Assembly: GCA_017620885.1 (NCBI GenBank)
Contig: JAGAUF010000085.1
Coordinates: 1 to 64,000 of the forward strand
Length of the DNA stretch: 64,000 nucleotides
Source: Muribaculaceae bacterium
Lineage (GTDB): Bacteria > Bacteroidota > Bacteroidia > Bacteroidales > Muribaculaceae
Direction of reading: 5' to 3'
A model generated the notes under the pieces. The model had not been told where the DNA came from. It ran no database searches and saw nothing but the letters and a program-made list of their open reading frames with translations. The translations under genes were made by a program, and so were the position numbers. Positions 15,926 through 23,971 of the stretch are shown here, piece after piece. How positions within the stretch are numbered: the stretch's first letter is position 1; every line of letters begins with the position of its first letter.

Positions 15926-16441
15926 TTAATCTACGCTTTCCGTGACCTCGCCCTCGGTGTCATTTGGACCACGGTTGAGAGCATCGAGCACTTTCTTCTT
16001 TGCTAATTCCTGAATAGAGTGCTTGAGAGCATCCTCGCCTATCCATTCGGCCATATCGCGTATGGTCTCCGGGATCTTGGCTGTCCGGCATTTGCGCCGT
16101 TTGGCGTGCTCAAGTACGCTCTTGCCCTCGATGACTATAATCGCCAGGCAGATGCACATGGAAATATAAGGCCATTCATACCATGCGAACACGGTGCCCA
16201 TCAGGCCGAGAATGAATCCCAGAAGCTGGATTAGCCAGTACCAGGATATTTTCTCGACTGTCATTCGCAGTTTGCGGGAGCGCAAGGGCTCTCCGAGTTT
16301 CTTAGCGGTGTAAACGCCGCTGACGAAATCAATCAGACATACGGCGACAGTGATGAGAAACAGAATGAAGCACACAATCAAATGTCGGTAAAGGTGGCCG
16401 ACATCGTAGTTAGTAAAAGCAGTCGAGATTATATCGTTCAT
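15926..16441 (-). CDS. Holin
   Basis: A 171-residue protein with hydrophobic segments at about residues 20-42, 68-90 and possibly 92-105, and a charged C-terminal tail, as in Bacteroides phage holins. Holins make the inner-membrane lesion that lets the amidase out. It starts 12 bp after the metK stop and is evidently co-transcribed with metK. Confidence 0.75.
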   Translation of the reverse strand: MNDIISTAFTNYDVGHLYRHLIVCFILFLITVAVCLIDFVSGVYTAKKLGEPLRSRKLRMTVEKISWYWLIQLLGFILGLMGTVFAWYEWPYISMCICLAIIVIEGKSVLEHAKRRKCRTAKIPETIRDMAEWIGEDALKHSIQELAKKKVLDALNRGPNDTEGEVTESVD

Positions 16442-16453
16442 CAGTTGTCGGGT

Positions 16454-17716
16454 TTAGTCGATGTTGAAGGCTTTCTTGAATTCGTCCACGAGGTCGAGTT
16501 TTTCCCATGTAAAGAGTTCGACCTCTTCGCCGTTCACGACCTTGGTCGAGGGGATACGGCCGAAGTGTCCGTAAGAGGCGGTGGGCTCGTAGATGGGATT
16601 GCGGAGCTTGAGACGTTTGTTGATGCCGGCTGGTGTCAGGTCTACGAGGCGAGAGACTATGTTGGCAACCTCGGAGTCGGCGTAAGGGACGTGTCGACGG
16701 ACGGTGCTTACATAGAGGCTCACGGGCTGAGCCACGCCGATTGCGTATGCTACCTGCACAAGCACTTCGTCAGCTACACCTGCGGCAACGAGGTTCTTTG
16801 CGATGTAGCGGGCGGCATAAGCGGCCGACCGGTCTACTTTCGAGGGGTCTTTGCCGGAGAAAGCGCCGCCGCCGTGAGCCCCGTGACCTCCGTAGGTATC
16901 GACGATGATCTTGCGACCCGTGAGGCCGGTATCGCCATGGGGACCGCCGATGACAAACTTGCCGGTGGGATTGACATGGAGGATAAGGTCTGCATCGAAG
17001 AGCGCGGCCACTTCCGGCTGGAGATGGGAAATGACTCGGGGCAGAAGAATGTTCTTCACGTCCTCGCTGATGCGGTTGAGCATGAGAGTGTCGGCGGCAG
17101 ATTGTGGAAGCCCGTGCTCGGCCTTGATGAAGTCGTCGTGCTGTGTGGAAATGACGATTGTGTGGATTCTGCACGGCTGCTTGGTCTCGTCATCGTATTC
17201 GACAGTCACCTGGCTCTTGGCATCGGGGCGAAGATAGGTCATTTCCTTGCCCTTGCGGCGTATTTCCGAAAGTTCCTGAAGGAGTTTGTGGCTCAGATAG
17301 AGCGACAGAGGCATATAGGTTTCGGTTTCGTTGGTAGCGAAGCCGAACATCATGCCCTGGTCGCCGGCGCCCTGTGCTTCCTCCGTTTCACGGACTACAC
17401 CACGGTTAATGTCGGGACTCTGCCCGTGCATGGCGTTCAGGATACCGCAGGATTCAGCGTCGAATTTGTAGTCGCTCTTGTTATATCCGATGCGGCTTAT
17501 GACCTTGCGGGCGATGTCTTGAACATCCACTCTTGCGGTTGAACGATATTCGCCGGCGATGATAACCTGGCCGGTGGTTACGAGAGTTTCGCAGGCGACT
17601 TTTGAATCGCGATCCTTTGCCAGAAATGCGTCCACGATGGCGTCCGAGATTTGGTCCGCCACTTTGTCGGGATGTCCCTCTGACACGGATTCCGAGGTAA
17701 AAAAATACTTTCCCAT
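16454..17716 (-). CDS. metK: Phage-borne S-adenosylmethionine synthetase
   Basis: A 420-residue, full-length MAT enzyme that makes SAM from methionine and ATP. All family signatures are present: [16 protein letters not shown] at the N terminus, GAGDQG near residue 120, DTGLTGRKI and [10 protein letters not shown] between residues 260 and 285, and conserved C-terminal YGHFGR. No frameshift or missing active-site segment is seen. It is deep in the phage, with dUTPase and nucleosidase upstream and holin 12 bp downstream, so it is an auxiliary metabolic gene expressed with lysis genes and not a host boundary. It has its own promoter at 17752 behind a terminator. It may supply SAM for a phage methylase or radical-SAM enzyme. 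Confidence 0.95.
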   Translation of the reverse strand: MGKYFFTSESVSEGHPDKVADQISDAIVDAFLAKDRDSKVACETLVTTGQVIIAGEYRSTARVDVQDIARKVISRIGYNKSDYKFDAESCGILNAMHGQSPDINRGVVRETEEAQGAGDQGMMFGFATNETETYMPLSLYLSHKLLQELSEIRRKGKEMTYLRPDAKSQVTVEYDDETKQPCRIHTIVISTQHDDFIKAEHGLPQSAADTLMLNRISEDVKNILLPRVISHLQPEVAALFDADLILHVNPTGKFVIGGPHGDTGLTGRKIIVDTYGGHGAHGGGAFSGKDPSKVDRSAAYAARYIAKNLVAAGVADEVLVQVAYAIGVAQPVSLYVSTVRRHVPYADSEVANIVSRLVDLTPAGINKRLKLRNPIYEPTASYGHFGRIPSTKVVNGEEVELFTWEKLDLVDEFKKAFNID

Positions 17717-17751
17717 TATGTAATTTTATGATTGATTTTCTATTATGTGTT

Positions 17752-17780
17752 CAAAGTTAGATATATTCTCGCGCGCTCAA
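17752..17780 (-). promoter_or_regulatory. Promoter of metK and the lysis operon
   Basis: Minus-strand TAACTTTG (17752-17759) with TTG 18 bp upstream (17778-17780). The 35-bp leader to the metK ATG is AT-rich. Unlike the six phage cassettes it lacks the inverted TTTGATTAAA arms, so it may be controlled differently. Confidence 0.7.
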
Positions 17781-17781
17781 T

Positions 17782-17831
17782 AACGAAAAGCGCCCGACAA
17801 ACTGCAAATGGCTATGCAGTCTGCCGGGCGC
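17782..17831 (-). terminator. Terminator upstream of metK
   Basis: GCGCCCG (17790-17796) pairs with CGGGCGC (17825-17831), with a second inner 6-bp helix ACTGCA/TGCAGT; TTTTCGTT follows on the minus strand. It closes the unit ending with the nucleosidase gene. Confidence 0.85.
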
Positions 17832-17836
17832 AGCGA

Positions 17837-17863
17837 ACCTATTGGGAAACTGCTGTGGTAGGC
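17837..17863 (+). repeat. Copy of a segment of the rod-shaped RNA
   Basis: These 27 bases match 56543-56570 with one mismatch and one single-base gap. In the RNA at 56401 this segment forms the 3' side of two helices; here no matching 5' strands are nearby, so the full rod cannot form. It adjoins the nucleosidase stop codon. Confidence 0.7.
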
Positions 17864-18390
17864 TATTCTCTTTTAGAAGCAAGGTCGTCAACTAATTTTC
17901 TTACCTCGCCCCATATTTCGGGTGTAGATGTATCGATATTCGTTTCGTATTCGAGGACATCAAGATTGTCACTGACAATCTTCACGGCTCCTATTAGGTC
18001 GATTGGAAATGCAACGATATAGTTAAGTTCCATATCGTAGAGGACTGGATCTTCAGACGTGCTTTCGGTTACAAAACTGTTGTTCGTATAGCATTGGTAG
18101 CCGTTGTACTCTAAAAAGAATCCATTTCTGAAATCCTGGAACTTAACATTCTCGTCCACCATACGGTAGGAGTAGGAAACTTTGGTAACAGTTCCGACAG
18201 GTAATTTATTACTGCCGCTGAAACCCACATTGATAAAATGAGCTTGAGGAATTGTTACTATAAGCTGGGATAGAGTATGGATTACATTCGATGCTCCGAC
18301 ACCAGTCTGGACTACCCTATATCCAGCCAGATATTTTTTCGCAAGTTCGTATTCTTCCTTTGTTGCTGTTAAGATTACTATCATAGTCAC
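17863..18390 (-). CDS. MTA/SAH-nucleosidase-like (PNP/UDP family) protein
   Basis: A 175-residue protein resembling 5'-methylthioadenosine/S-adenosylhomocysteine nucleosidase, somewhat shorter than the ~230-residue norm. Matches in order: ILTATKEE (catalytic Glu region), QTGVGASNVI (phosphate/ribose loop), FINVGFSGS and LPVGTV, SFVTE, then YDMEL (ribose-binding Glu) and VKIVSDN (catalytic Asp). Such enzymes split MTA or SAH, the products of SAM use. Other family members act on purine nucleosides, so the substrate is inferred from the neighbouring metK. It overlaps the dUTPase stop by 4 bp. Confidence 0.75.
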   Translation of the reverse strand: MTMIVILTATKEEYELAKKYLAGYRVVQTGVGASNVIHTLSQLIVTIPQAHFINVGFSGSNKLPVGTVTKVSYSYRMVDENVKFQDFRNGFFLEYNGYQCYTNNSFVTESTSEDPVLYDMELNYIVAFPIDLIGAVKIVSDNLDVLEYETNIDTSTPEIWGEVRKLVDDLASKRE

Positions 18391-19151
18391 GGATGGTCGT
18401 TAAATATATGGCCTAGGATTGAGCCGTCAATTTCCTCTCGCTTTTCAGGTGGTAGCTGAGCATAATATTCATGGAAAGGAATTGGCTTATAGGGTTTGGA
18501 GGCGTGCGGCGGTTGAAGTAATTCACCGGGTGCTTCTACTTTTTCATGAGCGAAGGCACTTCGGCCGATTATTCGCCCGGTACCACTACTTCCCAACCCA
18601 CCTCCACGGCTATCGCACGAGAGTTTATCTACGATTTCAAATTCAGGAGACAGAACGCGGTAGAATGTCATTTGGGCGATGCGAGTGCCACGTTTTATGG
18701 TAAACTCTTTGTCGTTGTTTTTCACAATGACGCAGATGTTATCAGTATAGCCGGGGTCTATCTTACCCACGAGTACGTCGCAGTCCCAACGATGAATGCC
18801 GGTAATGGTCTTCCATAAAAATGGGATGATACCGAATAGAAGATTGGGGATCTCCCGAGTTCCATATCCCTCCATACCGTTAAGCTCGAATCCGCTTCTG
18901 GGTTCTATCTTGGCTTCGATACCTTCGGGCAGGTTTATCGCGATGTTCAGTGGAATTTTGAATCGGGAGTGTGCCGGTACTTTTACGTCCTCCGGCACAG
19001 TCAAGTCGTAACCTATACTTCGGGGTTTACCTTTCTGAGGCAAGATATAGTGATTGCCGAAGTGAGTGACTTCGAGAACAATCGGCATTTCTGACATCGG
19101 GGTTGCCTTTGTTGTATCTGCTATTGAGGCTTGGGTTGTCTCTTCTTTCAT
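18387..19151 (-). CDS. dut: dUTPase (deoxyuridine 5'-triphosphate nucleotidohydrolase), extended
   Basis: A 254-residue trimeric-type dUTPase, longer than the ~150-residue norm. All five motifs are seen: SIGYDLTVPED, EPRSGFEL, VGKIDPGYTDNI with the conserved Tyr, RIAQMTF and RGGGLGSSGTG. A 25-residue insertion lies after motif 2 (FGIIPFLWKTITG) and ~60 residues follow motif 5. It converts dUTP to dUMP, keeping uracil out of phage DNA and supplying dTMP synthesis. Confidence 0.9.
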   Translation of the reverse strand: MKEETTQASIADTTKATPMSEMPIVLEVTHFGNHYILPQKGKPRSIGYDLTVPEDVKVPAHSRFKIPLNIAINLPEGIEAKIEPRSGFELNGMEGYGTREIPNLLFGIIPFLWKTITGIHRWDCDVLVGKIDPGYTDNICVIVKNNDKEFTIKRGTRIAQMTFYRVLSPEFEIVDKLSCDSRGGGLGSSGTGRIIGRSAFAHEKVEAPGELLQPPHASKPYKPIPFHEYYAQLPPEKREEIDGSILGHIFNDHP

Positions 19152-19218
19152 ATTTATAGTGTAGTTGATAGTGCCGGCCCAGTTATCTGCCAGGCCGACA
19201 CTGAAGAGGTTGCTGATC

Positions 19219-19707
19219 TTATTTGGCGAATGTCACTTTCACAGAGGTCGATGACGTTTTAGTCGGCGGGAATATCTTGGTGATCTGACCCGTCTCTTCG
19301 TTGACGATTGTAGCTTCGCCGGGGATACCGCGCAAAAATGCTTCGCGAGCCTTGATCTTGGCGTCGAGTTCTGCTTTCTGAGCCGTGAGGTCGTCCCAAT
19401 CAGGGTCTCCGCAGGTGCTGTAATCGTACTTCACGCCGACTTCAGCCACACAAAGGTTGGCGCCGTTGAACATTGCCCCGGACTTGCCATATTTATCGCA
19501 GGCCGCGATTGTTGAATCTACGACATCTTTGTCCTTGAGGAAGATGGTCAGGCACTCGACAAGTGCCTTTACTGTGGAGAACACTTGAATGGGGTCGGCT
19601 TCTCCCTCGACCACTTTCGTTACCAGAGTCTGCGCAGTCGCTTTCTGGTTTTCTTTCGTAAAGGGGACTGCCCTCCCGATGATTTGTACTAAAGCGTTTT
19701 CGCTCAT
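19219..19707 (-). CDS. Hypothetical phage protein
   Basis: A 162-residue protein, helical in the first 80 residues (VVEGEADPIQVFSTVKALVE), followed by a charged coiled segment and a basic beta-like tail. The EADPIxVFxxxKAL pattern recalls a family of Bacteroides phage proteins of unknown role. It lies upstream of dUTPase in the unit from cassette 3. Confidence 0.6.
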   Translation of the reverse strand: MSENALVQIIGRAVPFTKENQKATAQTLVTKVVEGEADPIQVFSTVKALVECLTIFLKDKDVVDSTIAACDKYGKSGAMFNGANLCVAEVGVKYDYSTCGDPDWDDLTAQKAELDAKIKAREAFLRGIPGEATIVNEETGQITKIFPPTKTSSTSVKVTFAK

Positions 19708-19715
19708 GATTGATA

Positions 19716-19949
19716 TTATTTTGAGTTGGATTTGGGTTCTTTCTTGAAGTCAGCACGCAGGTCTTTCCATGCAAGTCTGCCGAGGAAGATTGATACGGCG
19801 AGCATTGCTATTGAGAAGATAGCGCCGGGGGTGTTCATTGTACCCTTGATGATGTGTGCCACGGGCCACACGATGGCGATAGCGAGCATAATTGCTCCGT
19901 AGATTGCTTGCTGAACCGAGTAGAATCTCGAAATTGATTTTGTTGTCAT
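19716..19949 (-). CDS. Small two-segment membrane protein
   Basis: A 77-residue protein with two hydrophobic segments (about residues 14-33 and 40-58) and a basic C-terminal tail. Possibly an inner-membrane accessory of lysis or superinfection control. The leader holds TTCTTATTTGC 13 bp before its start. Confidence 0.6.
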   Translation of the reverse strand: MTTKSISRFYSVQQAIYGAIMLAIAIVWPVAHIIKGTMNTPGAIFSIAMLAVSIFLGRLAWKDLRADFKKEPKSNSK

Positions 19950-19999
19950 TTTGATTAGTATTTCTTATTTGCATTTGTGTTGGATGTGTATGGTCCCCG

Positions 20000-20368
20000 C
20001 TATTCTTCGTTAAACCAATCGTCGGGGAACCCTTGTTTCATGTCTATTTCCGGCTGCTTGCCGTGGAAGAATCTCGGCTCAGTAGCCAAAGACGGGTAAC
20101 AAAGATTCGGGTTGTCTGCGTTTGGATATTGATAGCAGCCGTCCGGGGTTATGCCAAACGCAAGGTCTATTCCTGCGATGCGATCAGGCCCTTTGCCGTT
20201 CATTTCTGCAAGCAACTCGTAGAAGTCCTTGCCGCCGAAAACGCCATAGCCTTTGTAACATTCTTCTTTCCATGTATGACCCTTATCGTCGGTCATATAT
20301 ACTGTTTTATTTTCTCCGGCTATGATTCTTTCTCCGGTATCCTGACAATGCCATGAAAACTGTCCCAT
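20000..20368 (-). CDS. Conserved hypothetical phage protein
   Basis: A 122-residue protein starting MGQFSWHCQDTGERI and rich in Gly, Tyr and Pro. The N-terminal MGxFSWxxxDT and the central FGGKDFYELLAEMN recall a small uncharacterised family that I associate with Bacteroides phages and mobile elements. Function unknown. Confidence 0.65.
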   Translation of the reverse strand: MGQFSWHCQDTGERIIAGENKTVYMTDDKGHTWKEECYKGYGVFGGKDFYELLAEMNGKGPDRIAGIDLAFGITPDGCYQYPNADNPNLCYPSLATEPRFFHGKQPEIDMKQGFPDDWFNEE

Positions 20369-20387
20369 ACCTTATTTTTTATTTGAA

Positions 20388-20726
20388 TTAGTATCCGAGA
20401 ACTTTCGTTGCGTTCGCTACGATTTCAGAGAATGGTTGTTTGGGGAATTGCTGGCCGAGGATTTCGCCTGCTTTCTTGATAAAGTATTTGAACCTTACCT
20501 CAAATTCAGTTTTCTGCTCTTCTTCGGTCATGTTCGCATACTCTTCAGTATTCTCGTTGTCGGGGCAGAATCCTCCGAGTTCGAGTGCGCCGGTCATTTC
20601 GGGACCGGTGGCAAACTCGCAGTAGCAGTGTTCGGCGAATGTGAGTCCGGCTTCTTTGGTTTCTTCTTGATAGAAATCCCAAAGTTCTTTCACATAGGGT
20701 TCATATATGTTGAGTTCTTTTTTCAT
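20388..20726 (-). CDS. Hypothetical acidic phage protein, first gene after cassette 3
   Basis: A 112-residue strongly acidic helical protein (NTEEYANMTEEEQKTEFEVR). As the first gene behind promoter cassette 3 it is likely well expressed. Small acidic phage proteins are sometimes DNA mimics or inhibitors, but nothing specific supports that here. Confidence 0.6.
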   Translation of the reverse strand: MKKELNIYEPYVKELWDFYQEETKEAGLTFAEHCYCEFATGPEMTGALELGGFCPDNENTEEYANMTEEEQKTEFEVRFKYFIKKAGEILGQQFPKQPFSEIVANATKVLGY

Positions 20727-20739
20727 CGTCCTTTCGGTT

Positions 20740-20823
20740 TTTGATTAAACATCTTATTTGCATATACAAAATTACGAAAATATAATCATATACGCAAATT
20801 TCGGGGAGATTATTTTAATCAAA
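20740..20823 (-). promoter_or_regulatory. Promoter/operator cassette 3
   Basis: Minus-strand TAATTTTG (20767-20774) and TTTG (20795-20798) with a 20-bp spacer. Inverted arms TTTGATTAAA (20740) and TTTAATCAAA (20814) are 74 bp apart; both arms are perfect. It drives 20726 leftwards to the terminator before metK. Confidence 0.85.
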
Positions 20824-20901
20824 TCTGCAAGAATTTTATCAATATGATTATATAGAGCACGGACTGAAATTAGTTCTGCACCTCTTTTTGCATATATGAT
20901 T

Positions 20902-20929
20902 AAAAAAGGAGCGCCATTGCTGACGCTCC
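20902..20929 (-). terminator. Terminator of the late structural/DGR operon
   Basis: GGAGCG/CGCTCC with a 10-nt loop (20908-20929) followed by six U on the minus strand. It closes the long unit from 38051 to 20955. Confidence 0.9.
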
Positions 20930-20954
20930 CGAACATTGAACGTTCTCTCGACGC

Positions 20955-21446
20955 TCACGCGCCTGCGGAACTGCAAATATGAAGTAGTACAAATAAATTC
21001 ACATAGATATCGATGAGGATGCCGGCCTCAAGCCAAAAGACGAAGTTGCGCCGGAACACGACTCCGATGATGACACCTAATATCGTGGCATAGGGTATCC
21101 CTGATGCAACTATAATCCAAGCCAGAGCAGCCAAACCGAGAGTGACTGCAGCTCCGGTATGGACTTTACCTACAAGATCCTCCTTGAATGCCGGCGATGC
21201 CGCCACGAAAACTATCGAGCCGCATATCAGGAAAGCGAGAAATTGGATGTTTTCTGGCGTAACCCGCATAAGTGGCATCCATGCCAGAGCCGCGCAGAGC
21301 GCAACCACGACGGGGAAAAGGAGTTTCGATTCGGTATGGTAGTAGGTCACGCTGATAGAGGTTGGTAATCCTCTTGTGATAACGTATGCAACCAGGTAAA
21401 TGGCGATGATTGCGAATGAAATGATTGCGAGTATCGTTTCAGTCAT
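20955..21446 (-). CDS. Multi-pass membrane protein
   Basis: A 163-residue protein with about five hydrophobic segments (residues 4-24, 44-60, 68-84, 97-115, 120-160), no signal peptide and few charges. Last gene of the late operon. Could act in superinfection exclusion or lysis; no family is recognised. Confidence 0.65.
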   Translation of the reverse strand: MTETILAIISFAIIAIYLVAYVITRGLPTSISVTYYHTESKLLFPVVVALCAALAWMPLMRVTPENIQFLAFLICGSIVFVAASPAFKEDLVGKVHTGAAVTLGLAALAWIIVASGIPYATILGVIIGVVFRRNFVFWLEAGILIDIYVNLFVLLHICSSAGA

Positions 21447-21485
21447 AGTTACTGGAGTTAAGGCAGCCTACGGCCGCCATGGTGA

Positions 21486-21806
21486 TTATTGTAATAGTTT
21501 GCCGGCAAAATCATACCATATGTAATAGTTGGCAAGGAAAGCCAATACCGCGCCTCCAAGACAGCCTATCTGGTCCCACGCGAGATCCCATACACAGAAA
21601 TGATTTCCTTTCTGTTTGGAATCCTTGACTTCTTTCCATATGCCGAAGGCAAGAGCCACAGTATAGGCAATGCCGGCCGCTATCCACGCTGATGGGAAGT
21701 GGATGAGGGACATGAGCGAGCCAACAATGGTCGCGATGATGAACTCACAGAAGACGTGGAGCTTCTTGTCGTCTCCAGTCTTGTCATTGCATATTTCCTT
21801 TTTCAT
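21486..21806 (-). CDS. YfiM/DUF2279-like small membrane protein
   Basis: A 106-residue protein with three hydrophobic segments. The arrangement DKKLHVFCEF, then GIWKEVKDSKQKGN and FCVWDLAWDQIGCLGGA matches the DK-LH ... KEVxDS ... DLxxDxxG pattern of YfiM-like proteins. Role unknown; found in several phage late regions, possibly in lysis or envelope change. Confidence 0.65.
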   Translation of the reverse strand: MKKEICNDKTGDDKKLHVFCEFIIATIVGSLMSLIHFPSAWIAAGIAYTVALAFGIWKEVKDSKQKGNHFCVWDLAWDQIGCLGGAVLAFLANYYIWYDFAGKLLQ

Positions 21807-21825
21807 GATGAAATGTATTTAGAGG

Positions 21826-22329
21826 TTACTGAATTTCTGAGTATTCTTCCATGTCGCCGAGGGCCTGGATTGCTGCCCATTCCTCTTTGCTGACTTGCGC
21901 ACGATGTGCAGCGATGCCGGCGGCGACAGCTCCGAGTTCTTCTAGGCTGGAGAATGGATAGACCTGCGGGGTGCCGTCCGACTGGCTTCCGAGGTTGACT
22001 TCAACCGGGAACTGCATCATGCCTCCCTGAATGGCGACGAGCATACCCGTGAGGTCGGTTTTCAGTGCTTCGGAGTATTCCACTGTCATACCGTTCCATT
22101 TATAGCCATAGCGAAGTTTAAGGTCGCTCTCGGCCTTGATTACAGCCACGATGTCGGCTTTGATTTCGTCGAGGCTCGGTCGGTGGTCGTATGTCTGATA
22201 CCAGTTATAACCGGTCTCTGCGTCCTCGGAGTCTTTGCCGAAGCCGTAGAAAACAGCCCACTTCTTTGTGCCTATTTTTTCCAGGCCATTCTGCGGGCCT
22301 GGCGCGCCGTATCTTTTTTCCATATTCAA
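21826..22329 (-). CDS. Hypothetical phage protein after the reverse transcriptase
   Basis: A 167-residue protein that starts 5 bp after the RT stop. Residues ~105-160 (PFSSLEELGAVAAGIAAHRAQVSKEEWAAI) resemble the helical C-terminal domain of DUF4376-type phage tail or fibre accessory proteins. It was checked as a candidate Avd protein, but it lacks the short all-helical basic character of Avd. It may help to assemble the giant fibre encoded upstream. Confidence 0.6.
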   Translation of the reverse strand: MNMEKRYGAPGPQNGLEKIGTKKWAVFYGFGKDSEDAETGYNWYQTYDHRPSLDEIKADIVAVIKAESDLKLRYGYKWNGMTVEYSEALKTDLTGMLVAIQGGMMQFPVEVNLGSQSDGTPQVYPFSSLEELGAVAAGIAAHRAQVSKEEWAAIQALGDMEEYSEIQ

Positions 22330-22333
22330 GGTA

Positions 22334-23812
22334 TTATGAGAATGAATAAATTCGTAGAGCGCCGGTGCCCTGCTTCTGCACGATTGTTGTCTCTACCGCG
22401 CCCGGGAGAAGCCCTCGATCTTTCATCTGGTCGAGCAAATCTTTCATTTCCGCACTGTCCGTGAAGAATTTATATTCTGTTACATCACCTACAAAGTGGA
22501 ACAGCACGACATATCGGGATTCTCCCCAACGTGTCTTGATGTCTTTCTCGTAGTCCAGAAGCTCGATTGGTCTGTTTGTTATCGAGCCAAGCGACATGTG
22601 CTGGCAGCTGAAGCGTTTTTTGCCATCTGCCGGAGTATATTTCAACCCCAATTCGCTGAATTTTGCCATGTGTTGTCCAGTTAATTTGAAATATAGATGT
22701 TTGCAATCGGCATGGCAGGCCATACCTTTGAATGAGCCTATGATCTGTTGGCGACGTTTACGGGACTTAACCCTCTGCAATGCCCGCGCCGCTTTCTGTT
22801 TCGTGCGTTTGCGTATGAGTGAATAGACTTCTCCGGACTCGGCATCGTAGAATGTCTTGTAGCCGAGAAAGTCAACTCCCTCAGTAACCGGGCGTATCGC
22901 GAATGATACTTTGATAGTCAGCTTGAGCTTTCGTGCTTCTTCCACAAGTACGGCGTATATTTCCCACGCCTCTTTCTTGTCGCGGGCAAAGAATACAATG
23001 TCATCGCAGTATCGGTAATAGTGGTAGCGAATGACTTTACCGCCTTTGCCTATGATCAATCCCTCGCCGGAATAGACCGGGGCATCAAGTTCTTCGACGT
23101 AGTGGCATCTTACGACGCTACACATCTTCTTGTCGAGCTTGCTGAGGAACAGATTGGCAAAGCACTGTGAAGAGCGCAACCCTTTGGAGAGGCCCTGGGG
23201 CATCACACAAATAAGGTTATCGGTCATTGGAAGCACAAGCGGGTCGCTTATGTATTCCCGGGTACATTCCATCATCAGGCCCTGGTCGATGGAGTCGTAG
23301 AAGCCCTTGAAATCACTCTGCCCGTATATCTGCATATTCTCGATGTCGGCCCGCAGGTCGTTCTCCATCACATGATGCAGCCAGTGCATACCACGCCCTT
23401 TTATGCTGGCGGCGGTATTGTGAATCAGTGTCTGGTAAACATGGTTCTCTACCGGGCGCATTATGGCTTGTATGCCTATTCGCTTGAATACGGGCGGCGC
23501 ATGGACGATTCTTGGTTTGGCGCCGTCCCGCACTTCCATCTTGCGCAATTCCTCGTAGTGGACTCTGAACGAGCCATCGCCGAGTTGTTTTTCGAGCAAT
23601 TCAAGGAACTCCGACTTTTTGGGCCAGAAGTGTTCCCGCTGATGTTTGTTCTCTAAATGACTTACAAGGTAATCGAAACTTTCGGACAGATTGGTGGGGT
23701 CGATAATCTCGCCTATGAGGTTATCGAGAGGGAATATGTCTGAGGACGTCCCGATAATCTGCAGGGACGGTAACTCCACATCCATAAACGGTATTTCGAC
23801 AATCTGATCCAT
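22334..23812 (-). CDS. DGR reverse transcriptase
   Basis: A 492-residue reverse transcriptase. Fingers and palm: KPRIVHAPPVFKRIGIQAI, SIKGRGMHW, GQSDFKGFYDSID (first Asp), MPQGLSKGLRSSQCFANLFL, and YRYCDDIVFFA carrying the catalytic YCDD. GLRSSQ fits the GxxxSQ motif of DGR enzymes, where other reverse transcriptases have SP. Residues ~385-492 form an extra C-terminal domain (RPIELLDYEKD, FTDSAEMKDLL) of unknown role. It would copy the template RNA at 24081-23972 with adenine-directed errors. The start follows a 46-codon frame by one base; a 160-bp spacer separates it from the template. Confidence 0.95.
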   Translation of the reverse strand: MDQIVEIPFMDVELPSLQIIGTSSDIFPLDNLIGEIIDPTNLSESFDYLVSHLENKHQREHFWPKKSEFLELLEKQLGDGSFRVHYEELRKMEVRDGAKPRIVHAPPVFKRIGIQAIMRPVENHVYQTLIHNTAASIKGRGMHWLHHVMENDLRADIENMQIYGQSDFKGFYDSIDQGLMMECTREYISDPLVLPMTDNLICVMPQGLSKGLRSSQCFANLFLSKLDKKMCSVVRCHYVEELDAPVYSGEGLIIGKGGKVIRYHYYRYCDDIVFFARDKKEAWEIYAVLVEEARKLKLTIKVSFAIRPVTEGVDFLGYKTFYDAESGEVYSLIRKRTKQKAARALQRVKSRKRRQQIIGSFKGMACHADCKHLYFKLTGQHMAKFSELGLKYTPADGKKRFSCQHMSLGSITNRPIELLDYEKDIKTRWGESRYVVLFHFVGDVTEYKFFTDSAEMKDLLDQMKDRGLLPGAVETTIVQKQGTGALRIYSFS

Positions 23813-23813
23813 A

Positions 23814-23954
23814 TTAAGCCTTCAGGACTCCTGTGATGTTTCCGCTTTCCAGACTTACGTCTGCTGTTGCCGAGGCTCGTACCCCTCGCAGAAATGCAGT
23901 GACGGACTCGCCGCCGTGCAAGGTCTTACGATTATGTTGACGGTGAGGGAGCAC
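23814..23954 (-). CDS. Possible 46-codon ORF in the template-RT spacer
   Basis: From a GTG at 23954 a frame of 46 codons runs to a TAA ending one base before the RT start. The predicted peptide (HGGESVTAFLRGVRASATAD, then VSLESGNITGVLKA) has protein-like composition. The same frame is open upstream into the template repeat, in a different frame from the target proteins. It may be chance coding in an RNA spacer that is needed for cDNA priming in known DGRs. Confidence 0.3.
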   Translation of the reverse strand: MLPHRQHNRKTLHGGESVTAFLRGVRASATADVSLESGNITGVLKA

Positions 23955-23971
23955 CGTTTTATCCTTAATGT

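Noticed and set aside
16382..17542. 386-codon plus-strand frame
   Set aside because: Antisense of metK, whose motifs are all intact on the other strand.
16454..17716. metK as a sign that the prophage ends here and host DNA resumes
   Set aside because: Phage genes lie on both sides, the holin starts 12 bp after metK, and dUTPase and the DGR are upstream.
21826..22329. Gene after the RT as Avd
   Set aside because: Longer than Avd, not a basic four-helix pattern, and its C-terminal part looks like a tail-accessory domain.
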